Positions 8,882-17,606 of a stretch of DNA of 56,815 bases are shown here, piece by piece. Numbering within the stretch: position 1 is the first letter of the stretch; each line of letters begins with the position of its first letter. This stretch comes from Piscinibacter caeni (GTDB taxonomy: Bacteria; Pseudomonadota; Gammaproteobacteria; Burkholderiales; Burkholderiaceae_C), in NCBI GenBank assembly GCA_003265685.1, contig KZ836119.1:1-56815 (forward strand). The letters are read 5' to 3'. Both the position numbers and the translations under genes were made by a program. Below the pieces are notes generated by a model. It searched no databases and was not told where the DNA came from. It worked only from the letters and a program-made list of their open reading frames with translations.

Positions 8882-9027
8882 GCGGGCCTCCTGGGATTGC
8901 GATGGCGCCCATCCTCCGCGGTGGCCGGTGGAGCCAGCGTGGAAGCGAGCGTGGATTTCGCGGGCGCGCCCGGGTGTTGTGGCCATCGGATCGGCGGCCT
9001 ACATTCACGCCCTCGTCCGGGCATTCC
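8882..9027. promoter_or_regulatory. Divergent promoter region with 12-bp-periodic CGTGGA repeats
   Basis: This 146-bp region separates the divergent cysK-grx operon and the SARP regulator. CGTGGA occurs at 8938-8943 and again exactly 12 bp later at 8950-8955. A related GGTGGA at 8927-8932 precedes them by 11 bp. The same hexamer on the opposite strand, with the same 12-bp period, lies upstream of osmC. SARP/BTAD regulators bind tandem direct repeats about one helical turn apart, so autoregulation by the adjacent SARP protein is a reasonable inference. Confidence 0.55.
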
Positions 9028-11967
9028 ATGACACGCCTCGAGTTCCGCTTCCTCGGCGACTTCGCGGTGCTGCGCGAGGGTGACGCGCTGGCGCTGCCGC
9101 CGTCGCGCAAGACACGCGCGCTGCTCGCGTACCTGTGCCTGCAGCCGCGGCCGTTCCGGCGCGAGCAGCTCAGCGAACTGCTGTGGGACGCTCCCGACGA
9201 TCCGCTCGGCTCGTTGCGCTGGAGCCTGTCGAAGCTGCGCCGCCTGGTCGATGAACCGGGGCACCCGCGGCTCGTCGCCGACCGCACGACCGTGGCCTTC
9301 CACCCGGGCGGCGTCGACGTCGACGTGCTGGCGTTGCGCGGGCTCGTGCGCGACGGACTGCAGCGCGCCGACACGCCGGTGCTCGAGGTGGCTGCGGTGC
9401 GCCATCGTGGCAGCTTCCTCGAGGGGCTCGAGTTCCCGGAATTCCACGACTTCCACGGCTGGTGCATGTCCGAGCGCGAGCAGGCGATCCGCGAGCGCGC
9501 CGCGCTGTTGACCGAACTGATCGGGCGCTTCGATGACGCGCCGGAGCGTGCCGTGCCTCATGCACGCGCGCTGGTCGGGCTGTTCCCCTACGAGGAGGCA
9601 CACCGGGCACGTCTGATCCGGCTGCTCAACACGCTGCACCGCACCGTCGAGGCCGAGGAGCAGTATCAGCTCGGCCTGCGCATGCTGAAGGAAGCGGGCA
9701 CGGTGTCGAGCGGCGACCTGCTGGCCGCGCGGCGCAAGCCGCGCATCGACGCACCGCCGCGCCCGGCCACCGCGCCGGCCGACGAGCCCGCCCCGATCGA
9801 CCACCGGCTGGTCGGGCGCGAGAGCGAAATGGCGCGCATCGGCGAGACGCTGCGCGTGGTGGCGCAGGCGCCGCGCGCGTGCGTGCTGATGCTGACCGGC
9901 GCGGCCGGCATCGGCAAGAGCCGCGTGCTCGAGGCGGCGCTCGCGCTCGCGCGACGCCAGGGCGCCTTCGTGCTGCAGACGGCGGCGTTCGAGTCCGATC
10001 GCCTGCGGCCGTTCTCCGTCTGGACCGACGCGCTGCGCCAGCAGGCCGGTGCGGTCTACGACGAGACCTTCGGCCGCGCCGACGCCGGGGACCGCGACGG
10101 CCTGTTCGCGCGCTTGGCCACGGCCGTCGCCGGGGCGGCGGCGCAGCGGCCGGTCGTCGTCGCCGTCGACGACGCGCAGTGGTGCGACGAGTCCAGCGCC
10201 GCGGCACTGCTCTACGTGGCGCGCATGAACCGCGACAGGCCGGTGCTGGCGCTGCTGGCCGTGCGCGACGCCGAGCTGCCCGACAACGTGCCCCTGCAGC
10301 AGGCGCGCCGTGGCCTGCTGCGCGACGGCCTGCTGCGCGAGCTCGAGCTCGGGCCGCTGCCGCAGGCGGACCTCGCGCGGCTGGTCGAACTGCAGGTGCC
10401 CGGCGCCGACGGGCTGCGCCTCAGCGCGGACGGCAGCGGCAACCCGCTGCTCGCCCTCGAGCTCGCACGGGCCGAGCGGGCAGGCGGAGCGCCGGGATCG
10501 CTCGACGAACTGGTGCGCGAGCGGCTCGCGAGGCAGGGCGCGATCGGCGCCGATGTACTGCGCTGGGCCTCCGTGCTGAGCCCGCGGCTGGAGGTGGGCC
10601 TGCTCTGCCAAGCCTCGGGCATCGGCGCCGACGAGGTCGCCACCGCACTCGACGCCGCGGAGCGCCACGCCATGCTGCGCAGCGGGCCGCACGGGCTGAG
10701 CTTTGCCCACGACCTGGTGGCCCGCGCCATCTACACGGAGATCTCGCCGTTGCGCCGGCAGGTGATGCACCGCCGCATCGCCGAGCTGCTCGAGCGCGAC
10801 ACCGTGCACGACCTCGCGCGGGCCGCCGACCTGGCGCACCACGCGACCCACAGTGCCGATCCGGCGCTGGCGGCGCGCGCGCTGGTCGCGGCCGCCCGAC
10901 TGAGCCTGCGCTTCTTCGCCAACGACGAGGCGGCGGCCCTCGCGCGCCGCGCGCTGCAGCTCGCCGGGCAGCTGCGCGAGGCCGAGCGCGTCGGCGTGGA
11001 GATCGACGCGCACGACGTGCTGCTGGCCGCCCGGCCGCTGGACGCCAGCGCGGTGGACCACTACACCGAGCTGGCCGAGCGGGCGCTCGATCATGGCGCC
11101 CACGCGCACGCGCGGCTGGGCTACCAGATGGCGGCAACGGTACGCTGGGCCACCGGTCAGTGGACCGCGGCGCGCGAGACGACGCTGCAGGCGATGCGTG
11201 CGGTGCGCGGCGGTCGCGACGAGGCGCAGATCATCGGCATGGCGGAGACCGCGAAGTGCCTGGTGATGATCGAACGCGACATCCCGCAGGCCGATGCGAT
11301 GCTGATGGAGGCGAGCGACCTGGCGCGCCGCAAGGGCTTCGCGCACCACGCCATCGCCGCCGGCCTGGGCATGCTGCGCTTCCACGAGGACCGGCTGGAC
11401 GAGGCGGTGGATCTGTTCGGCGAGGCGCGCACGATGTGCCGCTCCGTCGGCGACCGCCTCGCCGAGTACCAGGCCAACGAGTACCTGGTGATGCTCCATG
11501 TGCAACGGGGCCGGCTGCGGGAAGCCCGCGTGCGCTGCGCCGACCTGCTCGCGCTCGGCGACAAGCTCCGGGAGGGCAGCGAGGAGCCGTTCGCACGCGC
11601 GATGGCCGGCCTGGTCGACTACGCGATCGACGACGACGCCCGCCGGCTCGAGGCCGCGCTGGCCGACTTGCGGGTGGCCGACGCGAAGCACCGCCTCGCC
11701 TACCTGTTGACGCGCGCGGCCCTGCTCGACGGCGAGCGCGGACGCGCCGCGGACGCACGCCGGCGTGCCGAGGAAGCGCTCGGCCATGCAACCGTGCTCG
11801 AGCGGCCGACCGAGATGCTGCTGGCCAACGTGGTGCTGTCGCAGGGCTGCGCTGCGCTAGGTGACCGACCCGGTGCGGACCGCTTCGCCGGCGCCGCCCG
11901 GCGCCTGGCCGAGCGCGGTGCGGCCCGCTGGACGCGGGCGATCCTGGTCGGCCTGGAGGCCCGATGA
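9028..11967 (+). CDS. SARP/BTAD-family transcriptional regulator with AAA ATPase and TPR domains
   Basis: 979 residues from ATG 9028; the frame extends further upstream but only from here does it match the family (LEFRFLGDFAVLREG). Residues ~1-95 are an OmpR-like winged helix of the SARP type, and ~95-245 are the bacterial transcriptional activation domain. Residues ~265-450 form an AAA/STAND ATPase with a GRESEM box, Walker A GAAGIGKS (~291-298) and Walker B VVVAVDDAQWCDE (~Asp381). The rest is helical TPR-like repeats to the C-terminus. Proteins of this layout are ATP-dependent, ligand-responsive activators of neighbouring gene clusters. Its stop overlaps the start of the tandem DUF4242 gene (ATGA), so those two are co-translated. 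The upstream region carries the repeated hexamer that it may bind. Confidence 0.9.
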   Translation: MTRLEFRFLGDFAVLREGDALALPPSRKTRALLAYLCLQPRPFRREQLSELLWDAPDDPLGSLRWSLSKLRRLVDEPGHPRLVADRTTVAFHPGGVDVDVLALRGLVRDGLQRADTPVLEVAAVRHRGSFLEGLEFPEFHDFHGWCMSEREQAIRERAALLTELIGRFDDAPERAVPHARALVGLFPYEEAHRARLIRLLNTLHRTVEAEEQYQLGLRMLKEAGTVSSGDLLAARRKPRIDAPPRPATAPADEPAPIDHRLVGRESEMARIGETLRVVAQAPRACVLMLTGAAGIGKSRVLEAALALARRQGAFVLQTAAFESDRLRPFSVWTDALRQQAGAVYDETFGRADAGDRDGLFARLATAVAGAAAQRPVVVAVDDAQWCDESSAAALLYVARMNRDRPVLALLAVRDAELPDNVPLQQARRGLLRDGLLRELELGPLPQADLARLVELQVPGADGLRLSADGSGNPLLALELARAERAGGAPGSLDELVRERLARQGAIGADVLRWASVLSPRLEVGLLCQASGIGADEVATALDAAERHAMLRSGPHGLSFAHDLVARAIYTEISPLRRQVMHRRIAELLERDTVHDLARAADLAHHATHSADPALAARALVAAARLSLRFFANDEAAALARRALQLAGQLREAERVGVEIDAHDVLLAARPLDASAVDHYTELAERALDHGAHAHARLGYQMAATVRWATGQWTAARETTLQAMRAVRGGRDEAQIIGMAETAKCLVMIERDIPQADAMLMEASDLARRKGFAHHAIAAGLGMLRFHEDRLDEAVDLFGEARTMCRSVGDRLAEYQANEYLVMLHVQRGRLREARVRCADLLALGDKLREGSEEPFARAMAGLVDYAIDDDARRLEAALADLRVADAKHRLAYLLTRAALLDGERGRAADARRRAEEALGHATVLERPTEMLLANVVLSQGCAALGDRPGADRFAGAARRLAERGAARWTRAILVGLEAR

Positions 11968-12491
11968 CCGATGTGATCGTGGAGCGCCTGCTGCCGCGGC
12001 CGCTGGAGGACGAGGACCTGCGCGCGATGCAGCAGGGCGCGCTGGGCTGCTTCGACATTCACCGCGTCGAGTGGCTCGGCAGTCTGGTGTCGAGCGACCG
12101 CTGCGCCACGTTCTGCCACTTTCGCGGGCCCGATGCCGAATCGGTACGCATCGCGCTGCGCCAGACTGCCGCGCCGACCGGGCTGGCCTGGGCCTGCCAC
12201 GTGCACGACGCGCCCGGGCTGAGCGAGTCCGAACTCGGCGCCGTGACGGCGGTCGTGCTGCACGCCTTCGACGAGCCTGCGGAGGCGGACGCGCGCGAAG
12301 TCAGCGAGGTGGTCGACATGGGCTGCTTCAAGCTGCACCGGGTGCACCGGCTGCGCAGCTACCTGTCGACCGACCGGCTGCGCCTGCTGGCGCTCTACGC
12401 CGCCCCCGACGCGGAGTCGGTGCGGCTGGCGCAGCGGCGTGCCGGGCTGCCGTCGGACCGCATCGTCGCCGTGCGGCGCTTCGTCTGCTAG
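11964..12491 (+). CDS. Tandem DUF4242 domain protein
   Basis: 175 residues. The ATG overlaps the TGA of the SARP regulator. Two related ~70-residue units are visible: residues ~30-75 (CFDIHRVEWLGSLVSSDR, GPDAESVRIALRQ) and ~115-165 (CFKLHRVHRLRSYLSTDR, APDAESVRLAQRR). Both match the DUF4242 ferredoxin-like fold, whose studied members bind nickel or other metals. Single-domain members are ~80-90 residues, like the one at 17317-17592, so this looks like an internal duplication. Translational coupling to the regulator suggests it may modulate the regulator or sense its ligand. That role is inference only. Confidence 0.75.
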   Translation: MTDVIVERLLPRPLEDEDLRAMQQGALGCFDIHRVEWLGSLVSSDRCATFCHFRGPDAESVRIALRQTAAPTGLAWACHVHDAPGLSESELGAVTAVVLHAFDEPAEADAREVSEVVDMGCFKLHRVHRLRSYLSTDRLRLLALYAAPDAESVRLAQRRAGLPSDRIVAVRRFVC

Positions 12492-12518
12492 AGGGACGGC
12501 GCGGCGCGCCTGCGCCGA

Positions 12519-12549
12519 TTCCACGAACGCATCCACGTTGGTTTCCACG
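12519..12549 (-). promoter_or_regulatory. Triple 12-bp-periodic CGTGGA repeat upstream of osmC
   Basis: On the + strand the pentamer CCACG occurs at 12521, 12533 and 12545, each preceded by T, so TCCACG (CGTGGA on the other strand) repeats three times with an exact 12-bp period. The last repeat ends 61 bp before the osmC ATG. The same hexamer and period occur in the divergent promoter at 8926-8955. This is a candidate SARP operator controlling the osmC-monooxygenase pair. Confidence 0.55.
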
Positions 12550-12610
12550 GCCTCCGGTCACAGTGGCCGTGCCGGTCAGTGCCGGCGCAACCTCGTCACT
12601 GGAGCCCTCC

Positions 12611-13183
12611 ATGCACACCCAAGCCATGAGCGCCGACAACGGCGTCAACGTCCAAGCCCTGCTCGGCGCGCGCGATGCGCTGGCACAAACCCCGGAAGCG
12701 GCAAGCTTCCGCTGGCGCGCCACCAGCCAGTGGATGCGCGGCACGCACACCCGCTCGACGATCGACGGCTTCTACGGACTCGGCGCCGAGCAGAAGCACC
12801 GCCGGTCGTTCCAGATGGACACCGACCATCCGGAGATCTTCGCCTCCGAGGACAAGGGCGCGACGCCGGTCGAGATGGTGCTCGTCGGCCTGGCCGGCTG
12901 CCTGTCGGCCGGCGTCGCCGCCGTCGCGCAGCGCCGCAACATCCAGCTGCGCTCGGTGACGGCGACGCTCGAGGCCGGCATGGACATCCAGGGCATCCTC
13001 GGCATGGACGACGCCGTGCGCAACGGCTTCGACGCGGTGCGCGTGCACTTCGAGATCGACGCGGATGCGACGCCGGAGCAGATCGCGGCGCTGGTCGCCC
13101 AGTCGCAGAAGCGCTCGGCCGTGTTCGACATCATGACGAACCCGACCGACGTGCACGTCACCGCGAGCAAGGTCTCGTCGTGA
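12611..13183 (+). CDS. OsmC family protein
   Basis: 190 residues from ATG 12611. The protein has the OsmC/Ohr alpha-beta fold: HTRSTIDGFYGLG near the N-terminus, the helix PVEMVLVGLAGCLSAGV, and a C-terminal FDIMTNPTDVHV. The first peroxidatic cysteine of OsmC/Ohr is present (LAGCLSAG). At the place of the second, the sequence reads KRSAVFDI with Ser in place of Cys. It therefore belongs to the single-cysteine OsmC-like group, and a two-cysteine organic hydroperoxide reductase mechanism is unlikely. It is a cytoplasmic protein. The stop overlaps the GTG start of the flavin monooxygenase gene, so the two are coupled. The periodic CGTGGA array lies just upstream. Confidence 0.87.
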   Translation: MHTQAMSADNGVNVQALLGARDALAQTPEAASFRWRATSQWMRGTHTRSTIDGFYGLGAEQKHRRSFQMDTDHPEIFASEDKGATPVEMVLVGLAGCLSAGVAAVAQRRNIQLRSVTATLEAGMDIQGILGMDDAVRNGFDAVRVHFEIDADATPEQIAALVAQSQKRSAVFDIMTNPTDVHVTASKVSS

Positions 13184-14520
13184 ACACCGGCGCGGCGCGG
13201 GCCGACGCCCGGGTCGACGTGGTCGTCGTCGGCGGCGGCCACTGCGGCCTCGCGATGAGCCGGGCGCTCTCGCGACGCGCGATCGACCACGTGGTGCTCG
13301 AGCGCGGCGAGGTCGGCGAGGCCTGGCGGCGCGAACGCTGGGACTCGCTGCGCCTGCTCACGCCGAACTGGATGACGAGCCTGCCGGGCTGCGACTACGA
13401 CGGTGACGACCCGGACGGCTACATGCCCGCGACCGAGGTGGCCGCGTTCCTCGCCCGCTACGCGGACCAGATCGCGGCGCCGGTCCGGGGTGGCACCTCG
13501 GTGCTGCGCGTGACGGCGGCCGGTGCCGGCTACCGCGTCGACACGACCCGCGGGACCTGGCAGTGCCGCGCGCTGGTGGTGGCCACCGGCGCCGCGTCGC
13601 GGCCGGCCATTCCCGCCTGCGCGCGCGACCTGCCGCCCGGCATCCTGCAGCTCAGCGCACACGGGTACCGGCGGCCGGATGCGCTGCCGGACGGGGGCGT
13701 GCTGGTGGTCGGGGCATCGTCCAGCGGTCTGCAGATCGCCCAGGAGCTGCAGCGCAGCGGGCGCCCGGTGACGATCGCCGTGGGCGAGCACGTCCGCATG
13801 CCGCGGCTGTACCGCGGCCGCGACGTTCAATGGTGGCTGCTCGCGACGGGCGTGCTCGACCAGCGGCTCGAGGACGTCGACGACATCGCGCGCGTGCGGC
13901 GGCTGCCCTCGCCGCAGCTGGCCGGCACACCCGAGCGCGCGACGCTCGACCTCGACGTGCTGCAGCGCGAGGGCGTCGTCCCGGTCGGCCGGCTGGCCCA
14001 GGTGCGCGACGGTCGTGCCTTGTTCTCGGGCTCGCTGCGCAACGCCTGCGCGCTGGCCGACCTGAAGCTGAACCGGATGCTCGACGGCTTCGACGCGTGG
14101 GCGCGGCGCACCGGCCTCGAGGCCCGGCTGCCGCCGGCGGAACGCGCGCCCGCCACCCGCCTGCCCGCGACGCCGCTGCTCGCCATGGACCTGCGGCAGC
14201 AGGTGCGCACGGTGCTGTGGGCAACCGGCGTGCAGCCCGACCACCGATGGCTCGGGCTGCCCGTGTTCGATCGTGCCGGTGCGCTGCGGCACCAGGGGGG
14301 TGTAGTCGACGCGCCCGGCCTCTACGTGCTGGGCCTGCCGTTCCTGCGGCGCCGCAAGTCGAGCTTCATCCATGGCGCGGGCGACGACGTGCACGAGCTC
14401 GTCGGTCACCTCGCCGGTCATCTGAACCGCACGGCCCGCAGCGCATGGCCGAGGCAGGCGGTGCACGCCACCAACACCGAGACCGACACCAACCGTGACG
14501 CCGGCCAGGCGGCGGCGTGA
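13180..14520 (+). CDS. FAD/NAD(P)-dependent monooxygenase (CzcO-like flavoprotein)
   Basis: 446 residues from GTG 13180, which overlaps the osmC stop (GTGA). An N-terminal FAD-binding Rossmann fold (VVVVGGGHCGLAMS, then LERGEVGEAWR.ERWDSL) is followed by a second NAD(P)-binding fold at residues ~180-210 (VLVVGASSSGLQIAQEL). WATGVQPD and the closing GLYVLGLPFLRRRKSSFIHGAGDD are typical of the CzcO/flavin-containing monooxygenase group. The canonical FMO/BVMO fingerprint is not clearly present, so the reaction (hydroxylation, S- or N-oxidation) is open. The last ~40 residues look like an unconserved polar tail. Likely a cytoplasmic oxidative step of the surrounding redox cluster. Confidence 0.87.
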   Translation: MNTGAARADARVDVVVVGGGHCGLAMSRALSRRAIDHVVLERGEVGEAWRRERWDSLRLLTPNWMTSLPGCDYDGDDPDGYMPATEVAAFLARYADQIAAPVRGGTSVLRVTAAGAGYRVDTTRGTWQCRALVVATGAASRPAIPACARDLPPGILQLSAHGYRRPDALPDGGVLVVGASSSGLQIAQELQRSGRPVTIAVGEHVRMPRLYRGRDVQWWLLATGVLDQRLEDVDDIARVRRLPSPQLAGTPERATLDLDVLQREGVVPVGRLAQVRDGRALFSGSLRNACALADLKLNRMLDGFDAWARRTGLEARLPPAERAPATRLPATPLLAMDLRQQVRTVLWATGVQPDHRWLGLPVFDRAGALRHQGGVVDAPGLYVLGLPFLRRRKSSFIHGAGDDVHELVGHLAGHLNRTARSAWPRQAVHATNTETDTNRDAGQAAA

Positions 14521-14607
14521 ACCGGAGATGCCCGGACGCGTCCGCACCACTAGACTGCGGACAGGCTGCGCCAGCCCTCACCGGCGCCGCCGCCGCGAGG
14601 TACCACG

Positions 14608-17229
14608 ATGGCCGCTCTCCTGGAACGCACCGACGCCCTGGCGACGCTCCACCGTCTGCTGCACGAGGCCGCCAGCAAGGGCCGCGTGGCGCTCGTCGCC
14701 GGCGAGGCCGGGATCGGCAAGAGCAGCTTGCTGAAGGCGGCCGCCGAGGCGCACGGCCGCTGCTGGTGGGGCGCCTGCGATGCCCTGGAGACCCCGCTGC
14801 CGCTCGCGCCCTGGCTCGACATCGCGCGCGAACAGCGCCCGCATTTCGCCTCGCGGCTGGCCGCGCCGCGGCCCGCGCTGTTCGACGCGGTGCTCGAGGA
14901 ACTGCGCGCCGTGTCCGAGCCGGTCCTCGTGGTGATCGAGGATGCACACTGGGCCGACGACGCGACGCTGGACCTGCTGAAGTTCATCGGGCGCCGCATC
15001 GAGAGCACGCGTGCGGTGCTGGCGATCAGCTTCCGCGACGACGAAGTGACGGCCTCGCACCCGCTGCGCCGGCTGTTCGGCGATCTGCCGGCCGCGGCCG
15101 TGTCGCGCGTGGACCTGGCGCGCCTGTCGGCCGCCGCGGTGGAAACACTCGCGCGGCAGGCGTCGCGTCCGTCCGAGGGGCTGTTCGCCACCACGCGCGG
15201 GAACCCGTTCTTCGTGACCGAAGCCCTGCGTGAAGTGGGCGCTGCGGTACCGCGCACCGTGCAGGACCTCGTGCTTGCCCGCTATGCGCGGCTGCCGGGC
15301 GCCGCGCAGGCGATCGTGCGCCTCACGGCGCTGGTGCCGGCGCGCATCGAGCGCTGGTTGCTCGACGCGAGGCTGTCGCCATCGGCCGGCGACATCGAGG
15401 CCTGCCTGGCGTCCGGGCTGCTGCAGGCCGACGCCGGCTCGCTGCACTTCCGCCACGAGCTGGCGCGCGTGGCGGTGGAATCCTCGCTGGCCGCGCCGGT
15501 GGCGCAGGCCCTGCACGCGAGCCTGCTCGAGCTGCTCGTCGCCCGGGGTCGCGACGTCGCCGCCGCGCGCCTCGCGCACCACGCGGCGCGCGCGGGCGAG
15601 GACAGCGCCTTGCGCCGCTTCGCCCCCCTGGCCGCCCAGGAGGCGGCGGCCCGCGGCTCGCATCGCGAGGCGGCCCAGCACTGGCGCGACGCCCTGCGCT
15701 GCACGGCGGACGAACCGTTCGCCCCGCAGCGCCTGGAGTGGCTGGCCGCCTATGCCGACACCTGCCGTCAGCTCGCCCGCTTCGACGACGCCATCGCGGC
15801 CCGCGAGGAACTCGACCAGGCCTTCGAGCGCAACGGCGACGTGCGCGCGCGGGCGCACAGTCTGAGCCTGGCCGCGCAGGTTCACGTGCTGAGCGCCCGC
15901 AATGCGCGCGCCGACGAGGCCAATCGCCGGGCGCTCGACCTGCTCGAGCCGCTGGCGCCCGGGCCCGAACTGGCGACCGCCTGCAGCATCGAAGGGGCGC
16001 TGCGCATGCTCGACCGCGACCACGACGCCTGCCTGCACTGGTGCGCCCGGGCGGTGGCGCTCGCGCGGCAGTTCGGCCAGCGCGAGCGTGAGCTGATGTC
16101 GATGTCGATCGCCGCGACGGCCCGGCTGTTCACCGACTACGACGCGGGCGTGGTCGCCGCCAACGAGGTGCTGCGTCTGGCGACGGCCGAGGGCCGCGAC
16201 GGTGTGATCGTGGCGATGCTGACGAACCTCGGCTCCGGTGCGGGCGAGACCTGGCGCATGGCCGACGCGGGCCGCTGGCTGCGGGAGGCGTTCGCCTTCT
16301 CGACCGAACGCGAGATCGAAGCCAACGCGCAGTACACGAGCGCGTGGCTGGCGATCTGGGATCTGCGCACGGGCGACTGGGACAGCGCCGCCGAGCGCGC
16401 CTCCTGGGTCGCCGAGCGGTCGGGCGCCTCGTCGGTCAGCCGGCTGATGGCAACGATCGCGCTCGGCAGCCTGCGCGCGCTGCGGGGCGATCCGGGCGCC
16501 GAGGCGGCGCTCGACACCGCACTGGCGCTGGCGAGTCGGAGCCAGACCTTGCAGCGCATGGCCCCGGTTCGCGCGGCGCGCGCGGAGGTGGCGTGGTGGC
16601 GCGGCGACACGGCGGCCTGCGATGCCGAGGCCCGGGACGCGCTGCCGCTGGCGCAGCAGCGCCGCCATCGCTGGTTCATCGGTGAGCTGGCCATGTGGTG
16701 CTGGCGCGCCGGGCGTCTGGACGTCGACGAGGCACTCGGCCTCGCGCCGGCCGAGCCGTTTGCGTCCGAGATCGCCGGCCGCTGGCGCGAGGCCGCCGCG
16801 GCGTGGCAGCAGCTCGGCTGCCCGCTGGCGCAGGCGCGTGCGCTGACCGGCGGCGATGCCGCGGCGCGCCAGCAGGCGCTGGCCCTGCTCGACGCCCTCG
16901 GAGCGCCCCCGCTGGCCGATGCGTTGCGCCGGCAGCTGCGCGCCGAGGGTGTTCGCGGTGTCGCTCGAGGCGCGCGTCCCAGCACGCGCGGTCACCCCTG
17001 CGGGCTGACCGGCGCCGAACAGCGTGTGCTCGAACTGATGGCCCTCGAACTGCGCAATGCCGAGATCGCGGCCCGGCTGCACCGTTCCGTGCGCACCGTG
17101 GACCACCATGTCGCCGCGGTGCTGGCCAAGCTGCAGGTGGACTCGCGCACCGATGCGGTCCGGCGCGCGCAGCGCGAAGGCTGGCTCGACGAGTCCGCGC
17201 AATCTGGGCAATCGTCGTCTCCAAGATAG
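14608..17229 (+). CDS. LuxR-family transcriptional regulator with N-terminal AAA ATPase (LAL type)
   Basis: 873 residues. Residues ~1-240 are an AAA/STAND ATPase: LLERTDALATL, Walker A GEAGIGKSS at 32-40, and Walker B VLVVIEDAHWADD at ~107-119. The middle ~500 residues are helical TPR-like repeats. The C-terminal ~65 residues are a LuxR/GerE helix-turn-helix (LTGAEQRVLELMA, NAEIAARLHRSVRTVDHHV) starting near residue 799. Such large ATP-binding LuxR proteins respond to a ligand bound by the STAND/TPR part. It lies between the monooxygenase gene and a DUF4242 gene on the same strand. It is the second STAND-type regulator within 6 kb, which suggests two-input control of this small cluster. No CGTGGA array is seen upstream of it. 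Confidence 0.92.
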   Translation: MAALLERTDALATLHRLLHEAASKGRVALVAGEAGIGKSSLLKAAAEAHGRCWWGACDALETPLPLAPWLDIAREQRPHFASRLAAPRPALFDAVLEELRAVSEPVLVVIEDAHWADDATLDLLKFIGRRIESTRAVLAISFRDDEVTASHPLRRLFGDLPAAAVSRVDLARLSAAAVETLARQASRPSEGLFATTRGNPFFVTEALREVGAAVPRTVQDLVLARYARLPGAAQAIVRLTALVPARIERWLLDARLSPSAGDIEACLASGLLQADAGSLHFRHELARVAVESSLAAPVAQALHASLLELLVARGRDVAAARLAHHAARAGEDSALRRFAPLAAQEAAARGSHREAAQHWRDALRCTADEPFAPQRLEWLAAYADTCRQLARFDDAIAAREELDQAFERNGDVRARAHSLSLAAQVHVLSARNARADEANRRALDLLEPLAPGPELATACSIEGALRMLDRDHDACLHWCARAVALARQFGQRERELMSMSIAATARLFTDYDAGVVAANEVLRLATAEGRDGVIVAMLTNLGSGAGETWRMADAGRWLREAFAFSTEREIEANAQYTSAWLAIWDLRTGDWDSAAERASWVAERSGASSVSRLMATIALGSLRALRGDPGAEAALDTALALASRSQTLQRMAPVRAARAEVAWWRGDTAACDAEARDALPLAQQRRHRWFIGELAMWCWRAGRLDVDEALGLAPAEPFASEIAGRWREAAAAWQQLGCPLAQARALTGGDAAARQQALALLDALGAPPLADALRRQLRAEGVRGVARGARPSTRGHPCGLTGAEQRVLELMALELRNAEIAARLHRSVRTVDHHVAAVLAKLQVDSRTDAVRRAQREGWLDESAQSGQSSSPR

Positions 17230-17242
17230 GCAGCGCTGCCCT

Positions 17243-17301
17243 CGTGGCGGGGCGGGTGGGTCGGCACAGTGGCACCACGGCAGCACGGTGCTGCCGCCAC
17301 T
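17243..17301 (+). promoter_or_regulatory. Candidate operator/hairpin upstream of the DUF4242 gene
   Basis: A near-perfect dyad, CGGCAGCAC-G-GTGCTGCCG, at 17278-17296 ends 20 nt before the ATG; an outer AGTGGC/GCCACT pair (17268-17273 and 17296-17301) lengthens the symmetry. Just upstream, GTGG occurs at 17244, 17256 and 17269, a loose echo of the 12-bp-period motif seen upstream of osmC. The dyad could be an operator, the terminator of the LuxR gene, or an RNA hairpin near the ribosome binding site. Confidence 0.4.
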
Positions 17302-17316
17302 ACCCAAGGAGCCCTC

Positions 17317-17592
17317 ATGTCCCGCTACCTGATCGAACGGCACTTCCCGAACGGCCTGGCCATCCCGATGAACGACGAAGGCAAGAAGGCCGTGGCCTCT
17401 GTGGTGTCCACCAACGCCGAGCACGGCGTGACGTGGGTGCACTCGTACGTCAACCCGGACCGCACCGGCACCTTCTGCATCTACGACGGCCCGAGCCCCG
17501 AGGCGATCCGCAAGGTCGCCGAGCGCAACGGCCTGCCGGTGACGCGCATCACCGAGGTGAGCGTGCTGGACCCGTACTTCTACACCGCCTGA
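17317..17592 (+). CDS. DUF4242 domain protein (predicted metal-binding, ferredoxin-like fold)
   Basis: 91 residues from ATG 17317, with an AAGGAG-type ribosome binding site just upstream. It is a complete single DUF4242 domain: YLIERHFPNG, GVTWVHSYVNPDRTGTFCIYDGPSPEAIRKVAERNGLP. Characterised relatives are small nickel-binding proteins. It is distantly related to the two units of the protein at 11964-12491. The next gene follows after 14 nt and is probably in the same transcript. Function in this organism is unknown; a metal- or ligand-responsive role within the cluster is inferred. Confidence 0.85.
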   Translation: MSRYLIERHFPNGLAIPMNDEGKKAVASVVSTNAEHGVTWVHSYVNPDRTGTFCIYDGPSPEAIRKVAERNGLPVTRITEVSVLDPYFYTA

Positions 17593-17606
17593 TCGGAGTG
17601 CCCCCG

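Noticed and set aside
8824-11787. Long minus-strand open frame across the SARP gene
   Set aside because: Shadow of the SARP-AAA-TPR coding sequence; no recognisable motif.
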